Shown here piece by piece: positions 46,700 to 58,559 of a DNA stretch of 64,000 nt. Within the stretch, counting starts at the first letter, position 1. Every line of letters begins with the position of its first letter. A program made the translations under genes and the position numbers. Source of the stretch: Geosiphon pyriformis (taxonomy: Eukaryota; Glomeromycota; Glomeromycetes; Archaeosporales; Geosiphonaceae); NCBI GenBank assembly GCA_016748015.1, contig JAAOMT010000514.1, positions 637,712-701,711 of the forward strand, given 5' to 3'. The notes beneath the pieces are model-generated. The model did not search any database. It worked only from the letters and a program-made list of their open reading frames with translations, and was not told where the DNA came from.

Positions 46700-48750
46700 A
46701 ACTTATTTGATTAGTTATAGTATGATTATAAATAGTTAAATATTCTTTGTAAAACGAAATAAAAACTCATGAATCAATAAAATCTTTTATCATAAAATAA
46801 ATAGTAATCAAGATCAAAGTTATCTAATAAAAAGATATTCTCTCTAATTATTTTTTAACAAACTCAATATTAGATTTATCTTAATTTTTTTTATATTTTT
46901 AACCATTTCGAAATAAGATTAAAGTTGACAGAAAATTGTTAATGAAATGAAAATTATATTTTTAAAAAATTTATTAAATATTGTACCATTTATTTTATTT
47001 TGATTATGTATAGATTTTATAGATAATATAAACTCAATTAAAAATTAAGCTAATATAAAACAAAAAAAGAAAAGATTATTATTTTTTTCGATTGAGGACA
47101 AATATTTTCGATATCTATTTTTTTAATAAAATATGGCAAAAGTAGTTAATATTTATGTCACAAAATTTTATATTAATTTAAAAGATAGTCTCAATTATTT
47201 ATCAAGAAAACTAGTTAATAAAAGATTTACAATTCATTGTATTAAGATCTTTAGTGGAAAACTCAATATATTCCCATTGTTGTCCTTTTAAAAAGTATCC
47301 CCTAGATTTTGTATCATCTTTTCAATATCAGCATTCAAAAAAATTTAATTTTCAGTTTTTTTTTTAAGATGAAATAGAAAAATTCCTCCTATTAAGGTTT
47401 TCAATATTACGAGGGTCTCGAACATTTTCTTGGTATTTTGGCAAATACATCCAATTATAGGAATTACAATGCCCCATTTACAAAATGCCTTTTAAACTAA
47501 TTTATTCTGCTTTCTATTCATATCTATCATACATTGTCACTGCATAAATTTGAAAATCTCGTTTTTGTGAGTTCACATTTGGCGAATGTGTCCTTTATTT
47601 GTTTATCTATATTTGTAAATTATATAAGCATCTAAAAAAGGAAATATCCGTAATAATCATGTGTCGGAGAAAAAATATTAAAATTTCCTATTTTAATACT
47701 GTGTTTTGTATTCCACTCCACTGAAATTGTATACCTTGTTTTCAAAGTTGATCAAGATGAAATGAGATGATGTTGTGACTTAAATAAAGTCGATTTAAAA
47801 CTATATTCCTATTTTGGTATTATCGAATACTAGAAAAGGGTATATAAAGAAATTATTATAATTTCCCTAATTTGTGATATTTAAAAAAAGGGGAGGTTTT
47901 AGAGTTTAGCTAGTATGGCATTCATATCGGGCTTTAAACTCACTTACTTTTAATTGAATAAAAAACGTGATACTTATAACTTTTTTGGTTGGTTTAAACT
48001 TGGTTATTCTAAAAATAGTGTTTTTCTGATAATTAGACTTAGTATAATGGGTTGGTTTGACAAAATAATTCTGCTTTTGACTAATTCATTTTGGCGTCAA
48101 TTTCCCCTTTTTTTACTCATTCAAATTTTTTTATACTTTTAATTTTCTTCCTTACTCTCTTGCCATGTAGCCTAAAAAACTTCTTTGGCTCGTTTTGATC
48201 CGGGCTTTTTACTACTAGCATCCTATTAAATTATTATAAAAGGTATCAACCAATCAATCAATCTACTTTACTAATCACACCTATCAGCCCTTCAAAGTCA
48301 TTATCAGATTAATTTCCCAAATTCCCCTTTCACGTAGGTATGTCTTAAAATTTCCCAATACCTTCCCCTCCTTGAATATTACCATTATTTTAGCTTATAT
48401 TCATGAAGGACCCTACAAAATAGGTATTCTCAATATTAAAGGCTGAATCACCTCTAGTCGAAGAAAACTACTGTATTACTTCGGAAACTGTAGCGAATAC
48501 AATAGTCCTTCTTTCATAGACAATACACGTATTTAAATTTTATATGACAAAACAATATAAATGCAGCTTGCTTCAATGGCGGAATTAAATCTAACTAATA
48601 TTCCGTTACATAAGGTAACAAGAAAAGGAATTGCCAAAGATAATCTATTATAAAAAATAACATTAAAACCTAAATTGCCGTGTGCACTTAAAAACATGTT
48701 TTATTTTCTCATTAAAGCTAAGAACGGCTTGATTCGTCAATACACTACTT
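46700..48750. other. Intergenic region
   Basis: AT-rich to about 47250, then more balanced sequence without a supportable gene. The 62-codon frame at 47954 has no coding signature. Confidence 0.5.
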
Positions 48751-48757
48751 GAATAAG

Positions 48758-48763
48758 TATAAA
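48758..48763 (+). promoter_or_regulatory. TATA box of the metallopeptidase gene
   Basis: TATAAA, 131 nt before the chosen ATG at 48889, matching the spacing seen for the other TATA genes in this window. Confidence 0.5.
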
Positions 48764-48888
48764 GGAAACCAGCTAGCAGCATACTCCTAAACAAACATCA
48801 TCAGAATACTCTAAAGATTTTACTCATTTAGGCTCTTATTCTCGTTTCCCGAATATTGGGATTTTTGCTAGTAGAATATCAAATAAGA

Positions 48889-50159
48889 ATGAACTTAATA
48901 TTACGAAAACAGTGCTTACCCGTCTGGCTCTTGTTTCCTACTACATTCCTCTTATTAATCGTCTTTCCATCCCAAGCAATAGCACAATGTTTTGATTACG
49001 ATTCACTGGATATGAAAAATAGGAAACAAGTCTATTGTCCATTAGTCACAGATTTCAAATCATCTTTAGAAAAGCAAGAAAAATTACTGACTGTGGCCAA
49101 TTCGACTAATAAGATGTGTATAAGAGACAGATCCACAAGCACTCGTAAAACAATTCGGTTATAATACGCACCAAGAATTCAAAGCATATGATATTTTTGC
49201 AGAATTTAATTCTAAAATAAATTTCTGGTTTGACAGTGATCCAAATCCAATCAAAGCAACACAGACAGACTTTTTATCAGTCATAGTTCATGAATTGATG
49301 CACGGCTTAGGGTTTTTTTCAGGTTGGAGCAATTACTTGGGCGATGAAACTGAAGCTTTGATACCGTACCCAATTTATACATTAAAGAACGGCTGCAGTC
49401 AATTTATTGAAATGGCTTTCGACCAGTATATGATTGTGATTCCACAAAACCGTAATGTCAAGTCATACACAGATATATTGAATAAATTCTCAACAAATTC
49501 CTGCACAGAATTCAGTAGTTTAAAAAGTTTTAGGAATGCATTTGAAAAATTACCACAATATGATACTGCAAAAACAATGTATAAACATTCTATCACCAAG
49601 AATTCTCTCGGATTTTTGCCGCGAGGAACAAAAGATATTAAGGATTCCCTTATCCTTGAGACTGGTCTCGGTACATATCAACGAGGATCAAGTATAAGTC
49701 ATGTGGATTACCAAACTTATACAAATTCAAGTGATTTCTTGATGACATTTATGCAAGATGACGGTGTTTCCTTACAAGACGCTATTTTGGCTGGTGGCAA
49801 TTATAAAGGGGGAGCAATCGGACCGAAGTTGAAGATGGTTTTAGAAACTTTATGGTAAATAGATTTCTTCATATTTGATATTTAAAAAATATAACAAATT
49901 TTTGATATATATTTCTTTTATCAGATATGCAACACAAGATAATCCCAACCCATAAAGGCCGCCTCCATCCACACCGCCTCCATCGAACAGCGTTGATGTA
50001 TCTTCATTTGCAACCCCATCCAGACTGCCTCCATCAAACAGCGTTGATGTATCCTCATCTGCAACCTTTTATAAACTATTGGAAGGTTCCTCATTCCATT
50101 GGTTTATAATTTCTTTCGTGCTTTCAAGATGGTTCTCGTCAAAAATTCTTCGATTATGA
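48889..50159 (+). CDS. Secreted HExxH zinc metallopeptidase, broken by adapter contamination
   Basis: I chose ATG 48889 over 48856 because it places a signal peptide at the start (MNLILRKQCLPVWLLFPTTF, then LLLIVFPSQAIAQ). The mature start is CFDYDSLDMKNRKQVYC. At 49112 the frame runs into a 19-nt Nextera mosaic end, and coding resumes afterwards in another frame as DPQALVKQFGYNTHQEFKAY to 49858. The zinc motif VIVHELMHGLGFFSG (HExxHxxGF) is at about 49286-49330. A likely last exon, 49925-50159, encodes YATQDNPNP, a Pro/Ser stalk with a duplicated SNSVDVSS(F/S)AT block and a hydrophobic end. It contains an in-frame TAA at 49953, and the splice phase is unclear. The metallopeptidase class is inferred from the motif only. 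The true gene probably has no such break at 49112. Confidence 0.7.
49112..49130 (+). other. Nextera/Tn5 mosaic-end adapter sequence (contamination)
   Basis: AGATGTGTATAAGAGACAG is an exact match to the 19-bp Tn5 mosaic end used in tagmentation libraries. Translated in frame it gives MCIRDR, a well-known adapter signature. It is not fungal sequence. Confidence 0.97.
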
Positions 50160-52655
50160 TAAATCTTAGCAAAAGTGATGAAAATATTTAATGGGTAGCT
50201 CTTGAACTACTTTTGCTGTAAATTTTCTAAGATGGGATTATTAGTCATATTTTGTTATAGTGGGGTATTTTTTTGGCTTGGAGTTTTATGGAATTTCTTT
50301 AGCATATGTATTGTTAGGTTATTGTATTGTTTTTAAATATCACAAACTTTTTTTAATTAAATCAGGGGGACTTTATGGTTTTTTTAAACTTTGTATTTCT
50401 ATTTTAATCAATAGAAATTGTTTATTATTGTTCTAAATGAAAAATTTGAATTATTTATCAAATAAAAATTATTTATTATATTTAATATAAAAACTTAACT
50501 TGTGACATATTTCAAGACTCATCATTAAAATGCGATAATTTTGAATATGATTTTAAAGTTTTTAATTATGAAAATTTTTTCAGTCTAAAAAATATTTTTA
50601 TAAATGATTTGTTGTGAAAAGTGGTATTTGATTTTCAATTTTTTTTCTAGTATAGTATTAATATTTTCAACTTTCTTTTTATTTTTAAATATAACTGATT
50701 AATAATAATCACTATTTAGATAAATCTTTTTTAATAATAATAATTTTAAAATCACATATTTCGGTTTTTTATTCTGTGTGAAAAGGTAATCAAAGTTTCG
50801 ATAGTTCATCAAATAAGCATATTTTACATATTTTAAAATTGATGCTGCCTAGATTTGATCTTATAAACATACTTAGTGTAATTTGAAAATGTTAAATTTT
50901 ACAAGCTAAATATATTGAAAACTAAAAAATCTTTCTCTCCCAACTAACAATATTTTTTTAATTATAAGTATTAGATAGTTATTTAAGCATAAAAATAATC
51001 TTTTTTTAAAGAAACTTATAGCTTCAATATCATATACAGTGTGTTCCAAAATACTTAAAAATTAACAAGTAAAAGTACTATAAATAAAAGTTTTGCAATT
51101 TTTATACATGTGATAAATTCCATTCCCATTATTTCCAAAGTGAAATTAATTTGCAGTTTTGAATATTAGAAATCAATCTGTCAGTAAAAGAAACGTAACA
51201 AGCCAAAGTTATTATACTTTTAGAATGAAGGTGAGCGTTCTGTCTCAAAATTTAGTAAACTTAATAAACTACCTATCTCAACTGTATGATAAAATGTCAA
51301 AAAAGAGAAAAAATTAAGCTCAGGGAAAAATTCCTACTAAACTGAATACAGAAGGAGTGTAAAAATTTATGAATTAAGAAAAGATTTTAAATCCCTTTGT
51401 TTTTTAAGTAGAAAAAAAATTATTTCAAAGTTTTACTCATTTTTTAATAACTAACCTAAATATTTTTAATAAAAAGCGAATACTCTTAATTTTCAACTAT
51501 AGAATAACAGATTTATCAATAAAACATATCTTATTTTATAAAAAATTAAAACGTTTTTGTGTTTAGGTAATTTTTTGACGTTTTCTGTTAACTGATAAAA
51601 AAAACTTCATATATAAAGTTCTTACTTTAAAGACTTTTATGCATTACCCTATCACTAAAAAAACGGCTAATAGAATATACATAATAAAATATAAAAGTAT
51701 TCTTATAATCAATTTATTTAAATCAAATTGAGCCTTATTTTAGCTTATATTCAGTTTTAATCATACATACATATATTATTAAGGACTTTATGAATTATAA
51801 AAGTTGCGTTTATTATCGGCAAGCTATAAAAATTCAAATAAAAATTGTAGCAAAAGATTAATTGTACATTATTTAATTTCTTAATGAAAAATAAGATCGT
51901 GTAGAAATTACCAGCCAATCTTACTTATCACAATGTTTTCTTGATTCTCCCTACTATTTAAAGGTGTTATTTCAATATTCGAAAATTTTAATTGATTTAT
52001 CCCTAGAACAGAAGCCTAAAATTTTTTTTAATTATCATATGATAAGGTATTCCGTTTTAAATTGTGTAACGAAAAATTTACATAGCTTTGGTGTGTGTAG
52101 AATATCAAATCACTTCTTGATTTTTAATTTCCGAATCATTATATTTAATGTTTACCATTTAAAAAAAAAACTAGAATAAATCCAGAAATTTATTTTGAAT
52201 TATGAAAAAATACCTTCGTTTTAAAAAATAGCATTTAGAAAAAATTATTTGCTTGTCTCAAAGCTGAGGTTATACTTTGATTGAAACTTTCAAGTTTTTT
52301 TATTGAATATTTATTAAAGCTATATTGTTTTATTTCGATACCCAGTAAAAAACTAAACACCATCTGAATTTTATAACCTTAATTAACGGGAAATGTATTT
52401 ATGCATTTAAAATTTATATTTCTAGCTAAAAGCGTTTATGGTTCTAGCCTGTGATAAAAATCTAAAATTTAGATATCTATTTTTGTTAGAACGACTTTAA
52501 AGTTCCCAAAGTATTCTTGATCTTTAAAATAGATTAACTTTTATTAATTGCAATTTCTTGTGAAGCTCAAAATATTATCCTATAGAATATTCTGACAGTT
52601 GAAATTCTTTAGTTAGTAGTCATCCGAATATGTTATAAAAAAATTGAATAAAACA
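50160..52655. other. AT-rich intergenic DNA
   Basis: No gene recognised. Confidence 0.5.
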
Positions 52656-52659
52656 AACT

Positions 52660-54452
52660 TTATCTTTTTATAATTTGAAAAACTTCATACTCCTCGATAA
52701 AGAAATCCATCAGTTGATTTTCTGACTCAGGCATTATAATCTGCTATCTTTCTACAAAAGCACCCTGGACGACTTTTAAAGTCATTGACATACAACCAAA
52801 TAATGCCATCTCCAAAAAAGGGTCCATGATTTGACCCACCATAAGGTTCATATCTGCGAATAAATTTGCCAAGTTTAGCATTTCCAGCTTTGCCATCTTC
52901 AAGTGAAAAAATAAAACTTTCTTTTCCATCCAAATATTTATTCTTAGAATGCCACCAATTATGGGTTATAGCCACCAATTAGCTGACCAGTTCCTTTCAC
53001 TTTGATTACGCTGACTGTTGCTCCTTTATTATCACATAGTCGATGAAAATCAGCTGGAGTGAATCCATCTTGAATGCCTCGAAGTAACAAATTAAATTAA
53101 TTTCCAAGTTAATCTTCAAAATTACTATTGCCTTGAATCCAATCATCAAGCTGTTTTATATTATGCGATTTAAGAAGCTTTGAATCAATGTTTGATCGTA
53201 ATGCCTGAGCGTCTACCAGACAATTGTTGACTACCCGATACGAGACAATGATGTAAAAGATCTTCATATAAAGCTCCAGGTAAGATTCTAGCAAACGAAA
53301 TTAGCTAAAATTAATAAAAAAAATGGAAGAAAAGCTCAAAGCTTGAGGTTTGAATGTGACTGACTAAAAATATTTTGAGTTTATTTTATTAAGGATGACT
53401 TTATTGTGCTAAAAATAGTTTTAAAAAGATATATAATAAATATATAATAAATATATAATAAATATATAATATTAAAGAGTCGTATTTAACACCCTTTCCT
53501 TGAAAATAATAATAATAATATAATTTTCAGAATCTCAGTTATCGAAGGAAAACAAATTTTTCATCGTTGCTTATGTCTTTCAACTAATCATCGAGTATTT
53601 GGCCGGGTATTTATTTTATCCTTAAATGGTTTTACTTTGTGATAGAAGTCAACTGAAGATATGGTAAAGAAGCGGATTGAATGTAGAAATCTTTCAATGG
53701 ATTCCTTAAAGGCGTTAAAGTTTTGATCTCTCCAGTAAAGAGCTTCTATCATCCGAATATTATTATTATCCAATTTAGCAACTCCCCATTCCACAATCTT
53801 TTCCCATATTTCAGATTCTTCTATATTTAGATAATCTCTGGTTAAAATTAAGGAAAGAACATTTTCACTAAAGGAGGTAAAATCTTGGGAGTTGAAGACT
53901 ATGGCTGGATTTTTAGCAGCTATTTCTGTGCAGAAGTTTTGTAACTTTTTGAAAAAATCATACATTAATGACGTTCTCTGCAAAGTGCCGAAATTTTCTT
54001 CTAGTTCTTTTGCACGGTGTTCAATCAAATGGTCTTCAAGAGGATCAATGAGATTCTTTAGAATAAGTTCGTAAGCGGTAACAAGCATTTCATGTTTAAC
54101 AAGAGAGATCTCCCCGTTATAAATATATTTGTACAGGAAAATAAAATATAAATTTATGTTGGCCAAAATACTTTGAAGCTAATGAAAACCCTTACCTGAG
54201 AATTATTTCAAAAATATTAGGTGAAATATTAGGTTCAGTGAAGATAATGGCATTGTTTTCCCTTTTAACCCAATTACTAGAGAGTGCTACAGTAAAATAT
54301 GGTAATCTTGCTGATAAAATTTGCGAATGAGCATGAAAAGTTCTTATATTGGGCGCTTCTACAATAAAAATTTTAACATCAGAAAATTTATGACTATATA
54401 GTAAATTCCAGAAATCATTAGATAGAGCGTGAAAGAATTGTTTGGGTGCCAT
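52660..54452 (-). pseudogene. BTB-BACK-TLDc protein, decayed in the TLDc part and at one splice site
   Basis: Exon 1 (54452..54196, start MAPKQFFHAL preferred over an upstream ATG) encodes the BTB domain: FSDVKIFIVEAPNIRTFHAH, then SQILSARLPYFTVALSSNWV and ISPNIFEIILR, ending at a good GT donor. Exon 2 should start at 54128 in phase (YIYNGEISLVKHEMLVTAYE) through the BACK region (WEKIVEWGVAKL, FHSIRFFTISSVDFYHKVKPF). The expected acceptor AG at 54130-54129 reads AA. After 53588 the TLDc domain is legible but broken by stops and frameshifts: LLLRGIQDGFTPADFHRLCD, KGTGQLIGGYNP, then WWHSKNKYLDGKESFIFSLE, HGPFFGDGIIWL and finally FFIEEYEVFQIIKR to 52660. Such proteins are thought to be Cullin-3 adaptors or stress proteins and are greatly expanded in AM fungi. 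Confidence 0.85.
53429..53470. repeat. 11-bp tandem repeat
   Basis: About four copies of ATATATAATAA. Confidence 0.85.
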
Positions 54453-54499
54453 TGATAAAGTATGAGAAATCAGTGAGATCCTTTCACACAAAGTACAGA

Positions 54500-56560
54500 T
54501 TATTTTATTACCCCAAAATGAGTGAAACTTTTGGTTTCAAAAAGTCTAAATATATCAAAAAAAATTAATTTTAATAATGAGCTTTAGAAGTTAGCTATCA
54601 CTTTTGTATTCTTTATATTAGAGGATACGATAAAATGATAGAATGCTAAAAACATATTTATCATTTATTGTTTATATTATTTCTTAAAACTCCCATCCAA
54701 CAATGAGAAAATATTAAGTCTCTAGTAATATTTAATATTATGATGATACCCTGATATAGAGGTAACCCCACTATTCAATTAAATTACTTAGAATTACCAT
54801 ACAAGATTGCAAGATTGTCCTTCTTGTTTTGAATACTAAGATAAAGAATAAATAAAAAACTTCAGAATAATTCTGCTATAAAAAGTTGAACATTATTAAA
54901 CGGTCTGCTACTTGTATTAAACCATTAACATTAAAAAATATAGTAGTTATTTAAAAAGAATAGTTGTAGTGAAAATTTTATTATTGATAATGTTCTAGGT
55001 CCAGTTCTGGAAATTAAAAAATTCTAGCAATAAGATGCCAAAACATCTGTTTAACGCCGAAATCTCATCTAAAATCAAACTCCATTGGTTGTAACTCTTT
55101 TGTGATTCCATAGCATTCAATAATATATTCGCAGTAGGCATGACAAAAATGCGCAACTATTCCAATACGATCTTCAATGTTACAAGGAAATAGCGAAAAT
55201 AAAAACAAAATAGTTTCTTGAAAGAAAATACATCAGCTCAATTTATATCTTCGATCTTTTGGCTGTCTATAAGACATTTCAAAAGAAATTTTCTTAACTT
55301 CATTTTGTTTCCCCGAAATAGAATCCTGTCTCTCTCTTATATACCCTTAATAATAAAAAATTCTCCCGTTCCCACTTGATCTAAAAATATTTTTTTGTGA
55401 GAGAAACCCATCTATACAGTAATAATGTTTTTCTTTACGTTTGAAAATCAAACAAATATTTAATAATTTTTTATAACATGATTAAGAATATTGTGCCACT
55501 TTGTGAAATACCATATTAATAAAAACATTTTATTCTATATTTTTATTAATTATTAACATTTAACAATACATGTTAACAAATAAAAATAGTTATATGAAAG
55601 CTATTTTTGAAAAAAAGCTAAAATCAACAAAATGAATTATTTTACTAGATAAAGGGCATGTCAAAAATAAAATTGATTTTATTATTCAAAACTTTATGAT
55701 ATTTTAAGAATTGCCAAAAAGATAAATAATTATTTTTATGTTATATAAATATAACAATGATTATAAAATTTTTGATTAAAAAAAACTTTTATTATTAGTA
55801 AAGTTCAAAAAAGTTATAATGTGTGTAAATTTATTTTATTGATTTAATTATTAGCTGATTTAAAAAATAGTAAATTTTATGTTATCTTTATTATAAATAT
55901 TATATATTCATATCTCAATTTTATTAGACTGTTTTTAAAAAATTTCATAGTTTGTATTAGTTTTTATGTATATTACAAAATTGATATTAATATATATAAA
56001 AAAGCTATTCACTATTATTTTTGCTAGAAATATAAATAAAAGCATTTTAATGAAAATAACCTATTAATCTTCGGGTATTTTAATTAGTTTTTTAATTATA
56101 AAATTTCATTCGTTGTTTTTTAAAAAGCTTTGAAAAAATTAATATTTAAAAATTATTAAAAAACTTTTTTGGTAATGAATAAAACTTTTAACTGACTATA
56201 ACGGTATTAATTGATTTTTTGAATAAATAATTTTAAATATATAAGTCATTTTATTATGTTAAAACTTTATATTAGTTTTAAAAATATTAATACAGGAACC
56301 AATAAATCTAACATTTAACAATTTAAACTAAAAAATATATTATTGATAAAGTATATTTTAGCCAATGAAATTTATTTCTTTTCTTAAGAGATTCTTATGA
56401 TCATAATTGCACGCCTTTTTTTTTCATAAACTTTTATCAAAAGAAAATTCGATTTTATACTCCAAAGTAAAACGCTCTTCAAAATTAAAAAACCAGTTCT
56501 ACCATAAAATGAATAATATAAGTTCAAATATTAGTATATTATTCATTGATTGAGAGTATG
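54500..56560. other. Mostly AT-rich intergenic DNA
   Basis: Only 55070-55240 shows coding character (separate entry). The rest is AT-rich without recognisable elements. Confidence 0.5.
55070..55240 (-). pseudogene. Unrecognised coding fragment
   Basis: On the minus strand an open stretch reads LFPCNIEDRIGIVAHFCHAY, CEYIIECYGITKELQPMEFD, then FR and a stop. Codon use and composition differ from the AT-rich surroundings, suggesting an exon or its remnant. No start, splice partner or family could be found. Confidence 0.3.
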
Positions 56561-56945
56561 ACAGCGGTATGTTCCCATCGCTATAGTAAACACCCTTCTA
56601 ACTTATTCATTCCTTTTCGATTGATAACTTCATTTTAGCAGGTTTCAAAAATTAATCCAATTTCGGTTTTACAAAATTTAAGTTTTGGATCGTATAATGC
56701 AAAATCAAACATAGGGCCTACTTTTTTTCGGAACTAAAGATGCACTTTACCATCTTTTGCTCTTAATAAAGTCAATGTTGTAGAAACTTTGGTTATATAA
56801 TTTAAAAAAAGGGGAATACCTTATCATACGAGAATTTTAAAAGCACTTCAGATTTGTGTTCCAAGGGTAAATCAATTAAAATTTTCATGATTTAAATAAA
56901 TGATTAAGTGTTAAACTGGAATGAAATCAAATAACATTGTACATA

Positions 56946-56974
56946 CAGGGGGGTATAAAAAGTATTGGACACTT
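56946..56974 (+). repeat. Tc1 element left terminal inverted repeat
   Basis: 29 bp, exact reverse complement of 58272-58300. Confidence 0.95.
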
Positions 56975-57164
56975 AATATAATATATAAAAAAGGCTATAT
57001 ATAGTAATACCATTACCAATTTAAGCCATAATTTTTTTTATAATTACTTATAGTTATAATCTACAAATCAACATAAATCGCGTCCTTATAAAACACAACA
57101 GTGGATCATACGCATATATATAAAATATCAAACATTCTTGTCGTAAAAAAATTTACCGCATCAA

Positions 57165-58202
57165 ATGTGTCTTGGAAAAGAACTTTCTGAATACCAAAAA
57201 AGAGGGATTATTTCAGCAATAAAGTTAGGACATACAAACAGTGAGATTTCCACGACTATTGGATGTTCACGTTCTTCTGTAATACGTGTATGGAAGTCAT
57301 ACAAGCTAAAAAAACTTCCTAAAAAACGAACAGGCCGACCACAAATTCTTGACAAACACGCATATGAACAACTCAAATATTTAATAATGGAGAATAAAGA
57401 AACTCACTGCCAAACTTTTTCTCAAATACGATTGAATTTTATTAAAGATACCAACAAATCTATTTCTATACAAACTATTCAAAATAGATTAGCTCAAGAA
57501 GGACTTCGCTCGTGCATTCCTCGTCTCAAGCCATTAATTTCTAAATCAAATAAAGAGAAATGTTTACAATGGGCTCGTACTTATGAAAATTGGACAGTAG
57601 AAGATTTTAAACGAGTTGTTTGGTCAGATGAATCTACATATACACAATTTAGGACTACAGGATTTGGACGTGTATAGCATAAACCTTCCGAAGAGTTTCA
57701 TAAGGATTGTATTACAGCCACAGTTAGAAAAAGCTTTGGTCGCATGTTTTGGGAATGTTTTTTATGGGTTGGTTTGGGTCTTTTAGTTCCTTTGGTTGGT
57801 CATATTACTGGAGTTATACACCGCGAAACCTTGGCTAATTATGCAATTCTTACAGTAAAACTTCATGCAAAAAAAACTAAAAAAAAGTTTTTTTTTCAGG
57901 AAGACAATGCACCAATCCACACATCAAAAGTCGCGCATTCTTTTCTTACCTCTTCAAATGTTGAATTACTTCCTTGGCCAGCACAAAGTCCTGATATTAC
58001 TCCAATAGAAAATCTTTGATCATATATTGAAATTAAAATTCGTCAACGTAATTCACAACCCTCAAATATTGTACAATTGGAACAGTGGGTTAAGGAAGAA
58101 TGGGATGCAATACCTGTAAATTACTATCGTAATTTGATCAAGTCTATGCCACGTCGAGTTCAAGCTATTCTTGAAGCAAATGGGGGTCAAACAAAATACT
58201 AA
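57165..58202 (+). pseudogene. Tc1-type DD34E transposase with two nonsense codons
   Basis: A single frame of 346 codons from ATG 57165 to TAA 58200-58202. The N-terminal helix-turn-helix region is LSEYQKRGIISAIKLGHTNS, then EISTTIGCSRSSVIRVWKSY, followed by a GRP linker (RTGRPQILD, the AT-hook-like GRPR equivalent). Catalytic residues are WSDES (first Asp), QEDNAPIHTS (second Asp) and TPIENL (Glu, 34 residues after the second Asp), so the DD34E triad is intact. Premature stops are TAG at 57675 and TGA at 58017, where Tc1 transposases normally have Trp (GRVW and ENLW). Each is one G-to-A change. The element therefore looks dead by two transitions only and could still be moved in trans. Confidence 0.92.
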
Positions 58203-58271
58203 CATGTATTTTAATATAATAATAAAAAATTAACAAATTATAAGTTAGTTCTTTTATATAACATATTATAA

Positions 58272-58300
58272 AAGTGTCCAATACTTTTTATACCCCCCTG
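58272..58300 (-). repeat. Tc1 element right terminal inverted repeat
   Basis: 29 bp, exact reverse complement of 56946-56974, followed by the TA duplication. Confidence 0.95.
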
Positions 58301-58559
58301 TATACATGTAAGAATAACTAGTAATTTCTGAACGACCTAATTTTTGTTGTAATTTATTTTTTGAGTACCCAGAGGGGAAAGTTTCGACGGTAATAATAAG
58401 AGTGGTTGGAGTTGGACTTATTTTATATAAAATATTTTGAATTTTTTTACCTTGATGATAAGAAAAACAAAATGACTACAACTAATTATATTCAATTTTA
58501 CAATGAATGAAAATCCTGATGATAATAAAAATAAAAGTTTATACATCCTAAAACTAATG

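Larger units (their letters stand above)
56946..58300 (+). mobile_element. Tc1/mariner DNA transposon, structurally complete
   Basis: A 1355-bp element bounded by perfect 29-bp terminal inverted repeats (56946-56974 and 58272-58300; CAGGGGGGTATAAAAAGTAT...) and flanked by TA duplications (56944-56945, 58301-58302). It contains one transposase frame with two nonsense mutations. Perfect TIRs suggest recent insertion. Confidence 0.95.
56560..58546 (-). pseudogene. Decayed gene for a possible secretory protein, split by a Tc1 element
   Basis: Minus strand. A start at 58546 gives MYKLLFLLSSGFSFIVKLNI, then ISC, a plausible signal peptide. Next comes SPTPTTLIITVETFPSGYSK, then NKLQQKLGRSEITSYSYM, which runs to the right end of the Tc1 element. 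On the other side, ILIDLPLEHKSEVLLKFSYD, then TLTLLRAKDGKVHL, a stop, and VGPMFDFALYDPKLKFCKTE extend to about 56640. The element sits at a TA that would be inside a GTATGT donor if the insertion is removed. The short intron near 58440, in-frame stops and unclear acceptors make the model uncertain. Family not recognised. Confidence 0.4.

Noticed and set aside
47954-48142. 62-codon hydrophobic plus-strand frame
   Set aside because: It has no signal peptide logic, promoter or splice context and the composition is that of surrounding DNA.
51039-51062. CAGTGTGTTCCAAAATACTT as a terminal repeat of another Tc1-like element
   Set aside because: No matching inverted copy or transposase frame was found nearby.
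55326-55345. Possible second Nextera adapter (CTGTCTCTCTCTTATATA)
   Set aside because: It resembles the reverse mosaic end but differs by inserted and changed bases; only 49112-49130 is exact.
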